Assembly (NCBI GenBank): GCA_937876205.1
Contig: CALEII010000034.1
Location: forward strand, 57,837 to 121,836
Direction of reading: 5' to 3'
From: an uncultured Clostridia bacterium
GTDB taxonomy: Bacteria; Bacillota; Clostridia; Oscillospirales; Acutalibacteraceae
DNA: 64,000 nt
Shown in pieces: positions 9,327 to 18,123 of the stretch. The translations under genes were made by a program, and so were the position numbers. How positions within the stretch are numbered: the first letter of the stretch is position 1; every line of letters begins with the position of its first letter. The notes below the pieces were generated by a model that saw only the letters and a list, made by a program, of their open reading frames with translations, was not told the DNA's origin and did not search any database.

Positions 9327-9356
9327 AAGCAGTTGCTGTGTTTTCAGCAACTGCTT
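9327..9356 (-). terminator. Terminator hairpin, copy 2 of the repeated sequence
   Basis: Stem AAGCAGTTGCTG / CAGCAACTGCTT with a 6-nt TGTTTT loop; the stem is identical to the one at 8100-8128. It follows the stop codon (9370) of the last gene of the long minus-strand unit. The T-run is better on the plus strand (TTTTT) than on the minus strand (TTTCATT). The rest of the 9151-9369 intergenic stretch is AT-rich with no gene. Confidence 0.65.
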
Positions 9357-9369
9357 TTTGAATGGTTGA

Positions 9370-9828
9370 TTATTTTTGTTCTTTTTTCTTAAACTTATTT
9401 TTTATCTTTTTAAATGAATCAAGATATATGAAATCAAGAATAAGAAGCCATATTAAGTTTAAGAATGCAATTATTGGTTGTGCAATTATAAGAATAGAAA
9501 GAGGGATAAGAAAATCAGGGAATAAATTAACAAAAGCACAAAGAATTAGTTCAATTATCATCAGAACAATAAAGAACAGCGCAAAATAGAATTCAAAATA
9601 TAAAAATCTCGGGATCTGATTTTCTTTAATATTAAAATGTTTTTTTATAAATCGATTCGGCTTGATATATTTGGAAGAAAACTTATCATTATATCCAATT
9701 CGGGTTATCATTTTTTTTGCAAGGATTCTGAAACGAAAATATAGAAACAATGAAAAAAATGTTATAAACCAAAAAAAAATAATGTATGAATTTGTTTCTG
9801 TTGCGTTAATGGTCATGTCAATTATCAA
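9370..9828 (-). CDS. Small uncharacterised membrane protein
   Basis: 152 aa with a first hydrophobic helix (residues 14-34), a basic cytosolic stretch (about 35-70), two or three more hydrophobic helices (about 75-135) and a Lys-rich tail (KKIKNKFKKKEQK). No known domain recognised. It starts 9 bp after the mannose-6-phosphate isomerase stop and is the last gene of the seven-gene minus-strand unit. It is much richer in Phe, Ile and Lys (AT-rich codons) than the genes upstream, so it may be a late addition to the unit. Confidence 0.65.
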   Translation of the reverse strand: MIIDMTINATETNSYIIFFWFITFFSLFLYFRFRILAKKMITRIGYNDKFSSKYIKPNRFIKKHFNIKENQIPRFLYFEFYFALFFIVLMIIELILCAFVNLFPDFLIPLSILIIAQPIIAFLNLIWLLILDFIYLDSFKKIKNKFKKKEQK

Positions 9829-9837
9829 CTCTGAATT

Positions 9838-10857
9838 TTATTTTTTCATAGGTAAATCGCACTGGATAATCTTCATATCACCCTCGGCAAAGAGTTTACC
9901 GTCGATTACTGCAGGAGCGAAGAAATAATCACCTTTTTTAACTTCTCTCACAAATTCACCACAGATTATTTTTCCGTTGCCGTCTGTAACTACATATACG
10001 CTCGGAGCGGGAAGTGAAACCTTCCCATCTTTTACATTGTATCTGTTTACAGCAAAACAGGGTGTTTTTTCGTGGGTGATAAGTCTTTCAATATTTCCGT
10101 CTTTAACAGGCTCACATTTTGCCGCTTTAAGAGTTTTTTCGAGTGAATCAAGCTCCATATCGAAGCAATCAAAAGCAATATCGGGGTCAAGACCTAAATA
10201 TTTTTCATTGTCACTTAAAACATAGTCACCACATTTGTTTTCGGGCTGAATAGTGAAATCAGTCGGCTCCTGAACCTCAAGAAGAAGACAGTTTTTGCCT
10301 ATTGCGTGAATTGCTTTGCCGGGAATAAGGAAAACATCACCCACATTCACAGGAATTTTGTTGAGCATTGAAACAAGAACGCTTTCATCCTTGTCAAAAG
10401 CGGCTCTGAATTCCTCTTTTGTGTATCTCTTGTTAAAGCCGAAGTAGATGCAGGCATCTTCACCTGCACCGAGGATTATCCAGCTTTCTGTTTTACCGTA
10501 CTCGCTGTTAAAGTGCTTTCGTGAAAACTCTTTATCGGGATGGCACTGAACGGGAAGTCTTATTGATGAATCAAGAATTTTAGTGAGAATTCCAAGCTCT
10601 GTTCTGCCTTCACCCAACATTTCTGTTGTATGGTTTTTCAGAAGCTCGTCGAACTTTTCTCCGTCTTCCGTAACAGAAATACCTTCATCGGGAATGTCAC
10701 TGCCTTCATTGAGTGCCTTTACATAAGAGCATACCCATTCTTCGGGGTAAAAGCCTTCTGTACTGTCATCACCGAAAAACGATGCAAACTGACTTCCGCC
10801 TGTGTATATTCTTCTTACTCTGTTTTTCTTGAAAAATAGTGGTTTGTTAAGGTTCAT
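9838..10857 (-). CDS. manA: Class I mannose-6-phosphate isomerase
   Basis: 339 aa, close to the usual length of small Firmicutes type I phosphomannose isomerases. Zinc ligands are visible: LPVQCHPDKEFS (Gln and His near 108-110), KTESWIIL (Glu near 128) and PGKAIHAIG (His near 186). A cupin-like C-terminal barrel follows. The enzyme interconverts mannose-6-phosphate and fructose-6-phosphate in the cytosol. The ATG has GAGGTGACACA upstream; the gene lies 9 bp after the FGGY kinase and 9 bp before the small membrane protein, so it is co-transcribed with the glycyl radical enzyme cluster. Members near other sugar genes may use other hexose phosphates. Confidence 0.85.
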   Translation of the reverse strand: MNLNKPLFFKKNRVRRIYTGGSQFASFFGDDSTEGFYPEEWVCSYVKALNEGSDIPDEGISVTEDGEKFDELLKNHTTEMLGEGRTELGILTKILDSSIRLPVQCHPDKEFSRKHFNSEYGKTESWIILGAGEDACIYFGFNKRYTKEEFRAAFDKDESVLVSMLNKIPVNVGDVFLIPGKAIHAIGKNCLLLEVQEPTDFTIQPENKCGDYVLSDNEKYLGLDPDIAFDCFDMELDSLEKTLKAAKCEPVKDGNIERLITHEKTPCFAVNRYNVKDGKVSLPAPSVYVVTDGNGKIICGEFVREVKKGDYFFAPAVIDGKLFAEGDMKIIQCDLPMKK

Positions 10858-10866
10858 TGTGTCACC

Positions 10867-12198
10867 TCATTGATAATGAATCATCTGCTTTGCTGCCGGA
10901 AATGTATCTTCATAGATTCCCGATGCAACACTTGCAAAAACTGCGGCACCGAAAGATGCTTCTTCCGTGTGTGCAGGGACATAAAGCTTCATACCGAAAA
11001 GCTCTTCAAGATAGTGCCTTAAAACTGCACTTTTTCTTACGGCATTGCCCGAAGACACAAGCACGGAACCTTTAATTCCAAAGTCCTTAAAAAGAGTATA
11101 TAACTCATTCGCCATTCCGTACAAAAATCCTCTTGTGAGTTCGGCAGGATTGAAATTGCTTTCGGTAATATCTGAAATTGCACCCTTAATATCGGGATTT
11201 TTTCTTGTGCCGCAGAAACGGGCATCAACTGTCAGTGAATGCTCATCGGGGCTGATTTCAGCTATCTTGTCCATATTTTTATAGACATCATCTTTGTTGC
11301 CGCCGAAGATTTCTGCACATTCAGTGAAGAATTTATGAAGCAGAGCAAAGCTTCTTCCGCCGCAAAGGGGAGCACCCACAAGGATAAATTTATTGTTATT
11401 CAGAGGTCTTGTCTCGCCGTCAGAGAGTGTTTTGGGCTTGTCTGTAATAACAGAAACCTGACTGCCTGTACCGATGTTTACAAGAATACTGTTTTCATCA
11501 CTTACAGAGCCTAAAACTGATGCCTGATTGTCACCGATAGCAACAGAAACAGGTATGTCGTTTTTGTCTTTCCCCGCAATGACACAGGAGTTACAAACTT
11601 CAGGAAGAAAGCTTCTGTCAATTCCGATTTTTGCAAGAGCTACTTCGTCAAAATCTCCCTTTACAAGATCAAAACAACCGAGGCTTGCAGCATCGCTCGA
11701 ATGCATAAGAGGCGTTTTTCTGCCCGTCAGCTTCATAACGAGATAGTCGTGAATTGTTGAGAGTGTAACACCATTTTCAGGAACATTGTTTTCTTCTTTA
11801 TTCACAAAATGAGTAACAAGACCGAAACCGGATGCCATTGTGTAACCTGTTATCTCTGTAAGATATGATGCATAAGTGCCGTCTTTAAAAGTCTTGTTTC
11901 CGCTTTCATCCTGCCAGGTGTATAGAGGGCTTACGGCTTCTGCTTCTTTGTCAAGATACACAATTCCGTGCATCTGCCCCGTAACACCGATTGCAGTCAG
12001 GGGTGAATGCTTTTCAGACAGTTCATCTTTAATTCTGAGAACTGTGTCAATTATGATTTCAGGATTCTGCAGCTTAGTGCCACTGATAACAGAATCATTT
12101 TTAACTGTTCTGCTGTCAAGAATCTTTCCTGTTTCTGCATCAGCCACAACAGCACTTATGGTTGTTGTGCCAATGTCAAGTCCTAATATTTTCAGCAT
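10867..12198 (-). CDS. FGGY family carbohydrate kinase
   Basis: 443 aa with the duplicated ribonuclease-H-like fold of FGGY kinases. The phosphate-1 motif is LGLDIGTTTISAVV (residues 4-18); the middle motif is VAIGDNQASVLGSV (near 220), then NIGTGSQVSV for ATP binding, and the adenosine motif resembles VLVSSGNAVRKS (near 375). This pattern is closest in my memory to sedoheptulokinase-like members, shorter than xylulo- or rhamnulokinases. It phosphorylates a sugar or polyol with ATP; the substrate is open. Its ATG overlaps the end of the glycyl radical enzyme gene by 7 nt, with its ribosome site (AGGTGG) inside that gene, implying translational coupling. Confidence 0.85.
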   Translation of the reverse strand: MLKILGLDIGTTTISAVVADAETGKILDSRTVKNDSVISGTKLQNPEIIIDTVLRIKDELSEKHSPLTAIGVTGQMHGIVYLDKEAEAVSPLYTWQDESGNKTFKDGTYASYLTEITGYTMASGFGLVTHFVNKEENNVPENGVTLSTIHDYLVMKLTGRKTPLMHSSDAASLGCFDLVKGDFDEVALAKIGIDRSFLPEVCNSCVIAGKDKNDIPVSVAIGDNQASVLGSVSDENSILVNIGTGSQVSVITDKPKTLSDGETRPLNNNKFILVGAPLCGGRSFALLHKFFTECAEIFGGNKDDVYKNMDKIAEISPDEHSLTVDARFCGTRKNPDIKGAISDITESNFNPAELTRGFLYGMANELYTLFKDFGIKGSVLVSSGNAVRKSAVLRHYLEELFGMKLYVPAHTEEASFGAAVFASVASGIYEDTFPAAKQMIHYQ

Positions 12199-14555
12199 TC
12201 TATACCACCTGTTGATTTAGGGTCAAGTCTTGTTATGATATCCTGCTGAATTGCAGGTGAGAGGTCAAGGAAATTAACAAATGTGCCGTGAATTCTCATA
12301 ATATATACACCGCTGGGAGCATATTTCTTGGGGTTGTCAAGCACCTTTCTGAGCATTTCGGGAGTTGTGATGTTGAGGTACATATAAAACGGTGAAATGC
12401 CCTGCTGTAATGGATTGAAGAAAAGGGGATTGACGATTTTTGTTCTGAATTCAAGGCCTTTTGCTTCGTATGTTTCACCCTTGAAATATTTGGGGTCAAT
12501 ACCGAGATGTGATGCACAGCCGCCGCACATTTTGTCGTAGGGGAGCTTCATCTGTGAAAGTGTACGGAAGCCGAGACCCTGATTTGCATCGCCGTGAAGA
12601 GGGTCAATACCGTAGTTGAGCATTTCTCTTGACTTTCTGCCGTCGGGAAGTGCACCGACCCAATAACCGTAAAGCAGATGTGTTGACGGAGTGCTGAAAT
12701 CAGGACGGAAAGGATTACCGAGATAGTTCTTCTTTGATGCGACAATATCGGCAATCTTTGATGTAACTTCAACTGCTTCCTTATCTGCAATTTCATTATT
12801 GTTTCCGAATTTGGGGCAGGAGAGAAGATAATCTCTGAGTTCTTCATAGCCTTCAAAGTTATTCTTTATTGCATCTATAAGCTTGTCTGCATCCTCGGGA
12901 CGGTCTTTAAGAAGACAGTCAATTGCAACAAAGCTGTCTGCAACAACGCTTGTGCCGTGGATAAGACAGCCGCTGCCGTTATATATTGTGCCCTGATTTT
13001 CGATATCTCTTGTATCGTAGCCTGATTCAATACCTCCCATAACAGCAGAGAGAAAAGGTACGGGAAGAAGTGAAAGAGCCTTTGAACATCCGTTTGCGGC
13101 ATCAGTCATAAGTGTGGCATATTCTTCGGCATTAGCATAGAATTTTTCTCTGATATTCTGAAGCTTTTCGATAGCAGAAGAATCGTCTGGCTTGCCGATT
13201 TTTTTGCCTGTGATTTCGGAATAACCGCCGGTGAGAGTCAGTTCAAGAATCTTGCCGAGATTGAACCAGCTGTTAGTAGTGTTACCTGAGTCCTTACCCA
13301 TAACAAGAGGCTCCTGACAGCCTGCGATTGAATAATCTGCAAGATGTTCTGTCTTGACGCCGTGTGATGACAAAACTTCAAACATTGCATCGTCATTGAA
13401 AAGAGAGGGGGTAAGACAACCGGGTGTGAAGAAGAATTTGCCCATAGCTTCATAAACAGAGTCGGGTGTATTCTTGTGAAGCTTGACTGAAAGAATAGGT
13501 TGCGGCATATTCATATCGTAATAAGCATCAAAAAGAGCAAATGATGTTTCATTTGTCATATCATTGCCGTTTTCGTCTTTACCGCCGATTATAAGATTCT
13601 GAGAAATTGCCCAGCTTCTGTCAGCAACATTATAGAAAACAAGCAGATGCTTGAGAAGTGCTGCAGTGTCTTCTCTTGAAAGGTTTTCTGCGGCCCTGTA
13701 AGGCTCAAAGATTCTGTCAGCATTGCCAACTGAGAATGCAAAGGGGTTTGGAGCCTGCTCAAGACACATAATCTGCCACAGGAGTATAAAACTCTGTATA
13801 GCCTCAAAGAGCGTCTCAGCACCATTTGCAGGAACTTTTTCGAGAGCTTCTGCTATATTGAGAAGTCTCAGCTTTTCATCATCATTGTCAGTCTTGTCAG
13901 CCTTTTCAAGAGCAAGATTTCTGTATCTTTCTGCCAGAATAAGAACTGCTTCAAGGGCATATCTCATTCCCTTTCTGTGTGAATTCTGCTTGTCGTTGCC
14001 CTCTTTTTTGTCAAGCTCGTCTATAAGGTTCTTTACACCGTATTTTATGGCAGGACGCATATCAGGGATAACATGTCCGGTAACCTGCTCAATGAAAAAA
14101 GCAACCTCGTCAGTGTATTCACTGTATTTGTCATAAACCTTTGAAAGTTCTTTGACAAAAGGTGTTTCTTTATCGTAAGCACGCATTTTTTCAATGCGTA
14201 CTTTTGTGAATTCCTCATCAATATCAATATCATCATAAACTGCTGTGGGGTCACAGTAGCCTGAGAATGTTTCAACTCTGAATGCGGGATTTATCAGTGC
14301 ATAGCTTCTTGCAAAAGCATCTCTCTGAGTGCCTGCAAAAACAGCGTACTTGCTGATTGAAAGGGGCAGTCTTTCTGCAATAATTTTAAGCTGCTGACCT
14401 GCTTTTTCAACCGGAGGCAGATTTTTGAATTGCTCGTCTGTTTCACGTCTGTATTCCTTTATTCTGAACCAGCCGTCGAGTTTTTTGAGAGAACGCTCCT
14501 CTTTGAAAAGGTCTTTTGCTAGGTTTGTAAGATGTTCGTGATTTCCGATTTTCAT
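12192..14555 (-). CDS. Divergent glycyl radical enzyme, substrate unknown
   Basis: 787 aa, typical length for the pyruvate formate-lyase/diol dehydratase superfamily. The PFL-domain blocks include VTGHVIPDMRP (158-168), IIGGKDENGNDMTNE (322-336) and QPILSVKLH (352-360). The thiyl-radical cysteine is Cys413 in IAGCQEPLV; the C-x-E arrangement is that of eliminating members such as glycerol and propanediol dehydratases, not of PFL, which has two adjacent cysteines. The glycyl loop is MRIHGTFVNF with Gly757, 31 residues from the C-terminus; the usual form is RVxGY, so the tyrosine is replaced by Thr. Its activase lies directly upstream and a kinase overlaps its 3' end. Reaction is probably a radical dehydration or cleavage of a sugar-derived compound, but no known class fits clearly. 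Confidence 0.85.
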   Translation of the reverse strand: MKIGNHEHLTNLAKDLFKEERSLKKLDGWFRIKEYRRETDEQFKNLPPVEKAGQQLKIIAERLPLSISKYAVFAGTQRDAFARSYALINPAFRVETFSGYCDPTAVYDDIDIDEEFTKVRIEKMRAYDKETPFVKELSKVYDKYSEYTDEVAFFIEQVTGHVIPDMRPAIKYGVKNLIDELDKKEGNDKQNSHRKGMRYALEAVLILAERYRNLALEKADKTDNDDEKLRLLNIAEALEKVPANGAETLFEAIQSFILLWQIMCLEQAPNPFAFSVGNADRIFEPYRAAENLSREDTAALLKHLLVFYNVADRSWAISQNLIIGGKDENGNDMTNETSFALFDAYYDMNMPQPILSVKLHKNTPDSVYEAMGKFFFTPGCLTPSLFNDDAMFEVLSSHGVKTEHLADYSIAGCQEPLVMGKDSGNTTNSWFNLGKILELTLTGGYSEITGKKIGKPDDSSAIEKLQNIREKFYANAEEYATLMTDAANGCSKALSLLPVPFLSAVMGGIESGYDTRDIENQGTIYNGSGCLIHGTSVVADSFVAIDCLLKDRPEDADKLIDAIKNNFEGYEELRDYLLSCPKFGNNNEIADKEAVEVTSKIADIVASKKNYLGNPFRPDFSTPSTHLLYGYWVGALPDGRKSREMLNYGIDPLHGDANQGLGFRTLSQMKLPYDKMCGGCASHLGIDPKYFKGETYEAKGLEFRTKIVNPLFFNPLQQGISPFYMYLNITTPEMLRKVLDNPKKYAPSGVYIMRIHGTFVNFLDLSPAIQQDIITRLDPKSTGGIEC

Positions 14556-14566
14556 TTTATCACATC

Positions 14567-15274
14567 CTAAGTTTTAATAACTTTAATTGAGTATTCTTTG
14601 AATTTATCAATAAATTTCTTTATTGTTTCATTTTTTACAAATCCGTCTGTGACGGTGTATTCTTTGCCGAGCTTGAGCCATTTTTCCTTACCGTATTCGT
14701 GATAGGGAAGAATTTCAATGTCGAAAGTACCATTTAGTGTACTGAAAAATTCAATAAATCCTTGAAGTGATTTGTCATCATCATTGAAGGAATGAATCAT
14801 AGGTATTCTTATGTGAATGTACTTTGATTTTTCAATACTTCTGATGTTGTCTTCTATTATTGAGAGATTACCACCTGTGACAGATTTGAGTCTTTCTTGT
14901 AAAGGTGATTTGTAATCAACAATAACGGTATCACATTTTTCTGCAACCGTCAGAAAATCAGGTGTATCTGCATTTGATTCAATGCAGAAATTTACTTCTG
15001 ATAAAGCATCAATAATTTCACATATTCCCTTGTTCTGAAGAGTACATTCACCGCCCGTGAATGTAACACCTCCGTTATCAAAGAACATCGGTTTAGATGA
15101 AATGATTTCATTTATTATTTCCGATGTGTCATATTCTTTTCCTGATTTTGTCATCCCCTCGGGATTAGAACACCAGGGGCAGAACATATTACAGCCTGAA
15201 AGGTGATAAACAAGTCTGTTGCCGGGGCCATCCTGAGAATAATTGAAACCTTTTTCAAAAATATTTATCTTCAT
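14567..15274 (-). CDS. Radical-SAM glycyl radical enzyme activase
   Basis: 235 aa, the short PflA-like form with no inserted ferredoxin domain. The radical-SAM cluster motif is SGCNMFCPWCSNPEG (Cys28, Cys32, Cys35, C-x3-C-x2-C) and the SAM-binding GGE motif is TFTGGECTL (near 74). It abstracts a hydrogen from the glycine of the partner enzyme to make the glycyl radical. It overlaps the upstream transporter gene by 4 nt (ATGA) and lies 11 bp before the glycyl radical enzyme, its obvious partner. Oxygen-sensitive chemistry is expected, in line with an anaerobe. Lack of the extra Fe-S clusters is unlike most dehydratase-type activases and is shared with PflA. Confidence 0.9.
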   Translation of the reverse strand: MKINIFEKGFNYSQDGPGNRLVYHLSGCNMFCPWCSNPEGMTKSGKEYDTSEIINEIISSKPMFFDNGGVTFTGGECTLQNKGICEIIDALSEVNFCIESNADTPDFLTVAEKCDTVIVDYKSPLQERLKSVTGGNLSIIEDNIRSIEKSKYIHIRIPMIHSFNDDDKSLQGFIEFFSTLNGTFDIEILPYHEYGKEKWLKLGKEYTVTDGFVKNETIKKFIDKFKEYSIKVIKT

Positions 15275-16227
15275 TTTTTTGCTTTTTTACCGATTTTGAA
15301 ATCGGGGAGCTGAGCCATTATAATTGCAACAAACATTACTGCAAAGCCTATGAATTCTCTCTGAGTGGGGAGGTTTCCACGGATAACCCAGTCTGCAAGA
15401 CCTGAGAAAACAGACTCAAGGCTCATAAGAAGGGGGGCAAGAATATGGTTGCAATGTTTCTGACCGATAATCTGAAGAGTGAATGCTGCACCGCCTGAAA
15501 GCACACCCGAATAGAGCAGAGGAATTGCATTTGCCTTGATAACTTCAATATCAGGCTTCTCAAAAATCAGCATAAGCACTGTAGCAATAACAGCTGTTAT
15601 ACCGAACTGGATGCAAGAAAGCTTTACGCCGTCAACCTTATCTGAAACAGAGTCAACTGTGATGATCTGAGCACCAAAGCCTAACGCACAGATTATAAGC
15701 ATAATGTCGGCAGTTGAGATTGCAAGTCCTGCACCGGGCGTGATTGATATGAAATACAGACCGACTGTACCTACTGCGACGCTCAGCCACGACATAATTC
15801 CGACTTTCTTTTTGAAGAAAATTCCGAAGATTGGGACAATGATTATGTAAAGTGCTGTAAGGAATGCCGCTCTGCCTGTAGACACATCCTTACCCTGCAT
15901 ATCGATGCCGTATTGCTGGAAGATACAGCCTACAGCAAGTGTAATACCGCAGATTATACCGGCTACGGTAAGTGTTTTGTTTTCAGTGAACCAATGCTTG
16001 AGACTGTTGTATTTTTTTTTGTTGAGTTTTGCTTTACCTGTGTTGTTCTGTACGAGAACAACCACAAGTATTGAAAGGAATGCAAGAGTGCATCTTATAC
16101 TCTGAAATGTGAATGAGCCAACATCTCCACCCTCACTCTGTGCCACAAATGAAATACCCCAAATAAGTGCTGCCAGTACGATGAGAAGAGGGCTGATAAT
16201 TTTTTGTGCCTTTAATTTTCTGTCCAT
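15271..16227 (-). CDS. EamA/DMT family transporter
   Basis: 318 aa with ten predicted membrane helices in two EamA repeats. The first opens with LLIVLAALIWGISFVAQSEG and the second carries YSGVLSGGAAFTLQIIGQKH near residue 240. These drug/metabolite transporters usually export amino acids or small metabolites. GAGGTAG, overlapping the alr stop codon, is its ribosome site. It sits between alanine racemase (4 bp gap) and the activase gene (4-nt overlap), so it is translated from the same message; it could export a product of the glycyl radical pathway, but nothing in the sequence shows this. Confidence 0.88.
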   Translation of the reverse strand: MDRKLKAQKIISPLLIVLAALIWGISFVAQSEGGDVGSFTFQSIRCTLAFLSILVVVLVQNNTGKAKLNKKKYNSLKHWFTENKTLTVAGIICGITLAVGCIFQQYGIDMQGKDVSTGRAAFLTALYIIIVPIFGIFFKKKVGIMSWLSVAVGTVGLYFISITPGAGLAISTADIMLIICALGFGAQIITVDSVSDKVDGVKLSCIQFGITAVIATVLMLIFEKPDIEVIKANAIPLLYSGVLSGGAAFTLQIIGQKHCNHILAPLLMSLESVFSGLADWVIRGNLPTQREFIGFAVMFVAIIMAQLPDFKIGKKAKK

Positions 16228-16231
16228 TTTA

Positions 16232-17386
16232 CTACCTCAGATAATTGACCGTCTTTGTTATTTTTCCGTCTTTTTTATAGACTCTCGGGATTCGTCTTGA
16301 TACTCCGCAGACAACCTCGTAGTTGAAGCTCATTGATTTATCTCCGATTTCTTCTGCCGAAACAGTAAGATTTCCGTCAGAGCCGAAAAGTATGACCTCA
16401 TCTGTAATTTTACAATCAATGTCAGTAACATCTATCATAAACATATCCATACATACTCTGCCTGTGATGGGTGCATATTTTCCGTTTATGATTACTCTGC
16501 CACAGTTTGATAAAGCTCTCGGATATCCGTCTGCATAGCCTGCCGATACAGTAGCAATTCTTCTCGGTTTGTCTGTTTTATAGGTGTGGCCGTAGCTGAT
16601 ACCCGTATCTGCTTCAACATCTCTTATGCTGATAATATGACTTTTATATGTCATTGCCGGAATAAGCTCAACCTTTGTTTTGTCAACTTCTTCTGACGGG
16701 TATAATCCGTAAAGAGATATTCCCATTCTGACCATATCAAAATGTTCATTGAATTCGGAAATACCTGCAGAATTGCAGATGTGATGAATAGGGAAGCTGA
16801 TTGAAGCATCATTACACTTTTTTATGAAATTTTTAAATATTTCTGTCTGCTTCTCAGAAACAGCTTTGTCTGTCATATCTGCGCAGGCATAGTGTGAGAA
16901 AACACCCTCAATCTCAATTGAATTCAATGATGAAATAGCTTTTATATCATTGACTGAGTCATCTGTGGGGGCAAATCCTATTCTTGTCATACCCGTATCA
17001 ACAGCTATATGAATTGTAGCTTTTACACCGAGTCTGTCAGCTGTTGAATTGATTTTTCCGGCGTCTTCAGCATTATACACTGTCAGAGAAACTTCATTTT
17101 TTAACAGCTCTTCGTAGTCGTCCTCGTGTGTGTATGCAAGAATGAGCATACGGTTTTTTATACCTGCATTTCTCAGCTCAATTGCTTCGTCAGCAGATGC
17201 TACAGCAAAATAGTCTACCATATCTGATATTTCTTCTGCTATTGTCACAGCTCCGTGCCCGTAACCGTCAGCCTTGATGACTGCACACATTTTTGTACCG
17301 TTCTGTGTGCATTTTTTCATCTCGTTGAAATTATGTACAATTGCGTCAAGATTTATCTCGGCAAATGTTCGTAAATACTTACTCAA
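16232..17386 (-). CDS. alr: Alanine racemase
   Basis: 384 aa from the TTG start chosen here. The PLP lysine lies in AVIKADGYGHG (Lys38) and the catalytic tyrosine region in TVSAGYADGYPR (near 265), with ITGRVCMDMFMIDVTD near 310. It interconverts L- and D-alanine for peptidoglycan. An in-frame GTG at 17395 has no spaced ribosome site, while AAGGTG lies 6 nt before the TTG at 17386, so the shorter form is preferred. First gene of the seven-gene minus-strand unit, behind a promoter that overlaps the terminator of the ABC transporter genes. Confidence 0.92.
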   Translation of the reverse strand: MSKYLRTFAEINLDAIVHNFNEMKKCTQNGTKMCAVIKADGYGHGAVTIAEEISDMVDYFAVASADEAIELRNAGIKNRMLILAYTHEDDYEELLKNEVSLTVYNAEDAGKINSTADRLGVKATIHIAVDTGMTRIGFAPTDDSVNDIKAISSLNSIEIEGVFSHYACADMTDKAVSEKQTEIFKNFIKKCNDASISFPIHHICNSAGISEFNEHFDMVRMGISLYGLYPSEEVDKTKVELIPAMTYKSHIISIRDVEADTGISYGHTYKTDKPRRIATVSAGYADGYPRALSNCGRVIINGKYAPITGRVCMDMFMIDVTDIDCKITDEVILFGSDGNLTVSAEEIGDKSMSFNYEVVCGVSRRIPRVYKKDGKITKTVNYLR

Positions 17387-17400
17387 AGTTATCACCTTAA

Positions 17401-17446
17401 TATAAAAATAAAAGATTTCTTTTAAATAAAATATCTAAAAGAAATC
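17401..17446 (-). terminator. Terminator of the ABC transporter unit
   Basis: On the minus strand an 11-bp stem (GATTTCTTTTA / TAAAAGAAATC, 17446-17436 and 17424-17414) with an 11-nt loop, then TTTTATTTTTATA. It lies about 33 bp after the ATPase stop codon. Confidence 0.75.
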
Positions 17447-17472
17447 ATAATATATTTTTTAAGTTTTTGCAA
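17444..17472 (-). promoter_or_regulatory. Sigma-A promoter of alr and the glycyl radical unit
   Basis: TTGCAA (17472-17467), 17-nt spacer, TATGAT (17449-17444) on the minus strand. The -10 box overlaps the first arm of the upstream terminator, so transcripts starting near 17437 lack the full hairpin and escape termination. Confidence 0.6.
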
Positions 17473-17478
17473 TAGATA

Positions 17479-18123
17479 TTATGCCAAAAGATGTGATTTT
17501 ATTCCGTCTGCATCGGTGAAAATGCCCTTAGAAACCAATTCAACAGAAGAAAAAGGCTTGTTTCTGAGAAATATAATTTCATCTGCAAGATAAAATGCTT
17601 CTTCAGGGCTGTGAGTGATAATAAATGCAGTTTTGTTTTTTACCGTGTCTTTTATCAGGCTTAGTATTTCCTGTGAAGTTTTTACATCAAGACCGTACAG
17701 AGGCTCGTCTATGAAAAACACATCACCGTCAAAGGCTGCTGCTCTTGCTATGGCGACACGTCTTGCCATACCGCCGCTAAGGTCAGCCACTTTTTTATTT
17801 CTGTCATCATAGAGTCCTGTATCATTCAGAGCCTTTATGATTTTTTCTTCATTTTCGGTTACATATTTCAGATTTTCATAAACACTGTACCAGGGGAGAA
17901 GTCTGTTTTCCTGAAATATGAAAGATGATCTTTTGTTGTCAGTTCCTTTAATTATTCCGTGAGTGCATTTCAGCCGGCCTGATATTATATTCATCAGTGT
18001 TGTTTTTCCAACGCCTGAAGCACCCATTATGCAGAATATTCTGCCATCCTCAAATTCTGCAGACAGCTCTGATATAATTTTTTCATTTCCGTATGAAAAG
18101 GAGACATTTTCAAGCTTAATCAT
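17479..18123 (-). CDS. ABC transporter ATP-binding protein (SsuB/TauB type)
   Basis: 214 aa nucleotide-binding domain. Walker A is GASGVGKTT (near 34), the Q-loop FIFQENRLLPW (near 70), the signature LSGGMARRVAIA (near 115), Walker B VFFIDEP (near 135) and the switch histidine IITHSPEEA. FQxxRLLPW is characteristic of the nitrate/sulfonate/taurine/thiamine-precursor importer group. It energises the permease encoded just upstream (8-nt overlap). Slightly short for the family (usually about 240-260 aa), with an abbreviated C-terminus. Confidence 0.9.
   Translation of the reverse strand: MIKLENVSFSYGNEKIISELSAEFEDGRIFCIMGASGVGKTTLMNIISGRLKCTHGIIKGTDNKRSSFIFQENRLLPWYSVYENLKYVTENEEKIIKALNDTGLYDDRNKKVADLSGGMARRVAIARAAAFDGDVFFIDEPLYGLDVKTSQEILSLIKDTVKNKTAFIITHSPEEAFYLADEIIFLRNKPFSSVELVSKGIFTDADGIKSHLLA

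Noticed and set aside
13723..14136. 137-codon plus-strand frame
   Set aside because: Lies entirely opposite the glycyl radical enzyme gene and has shadow-like composition (Ser-rich, no motif).
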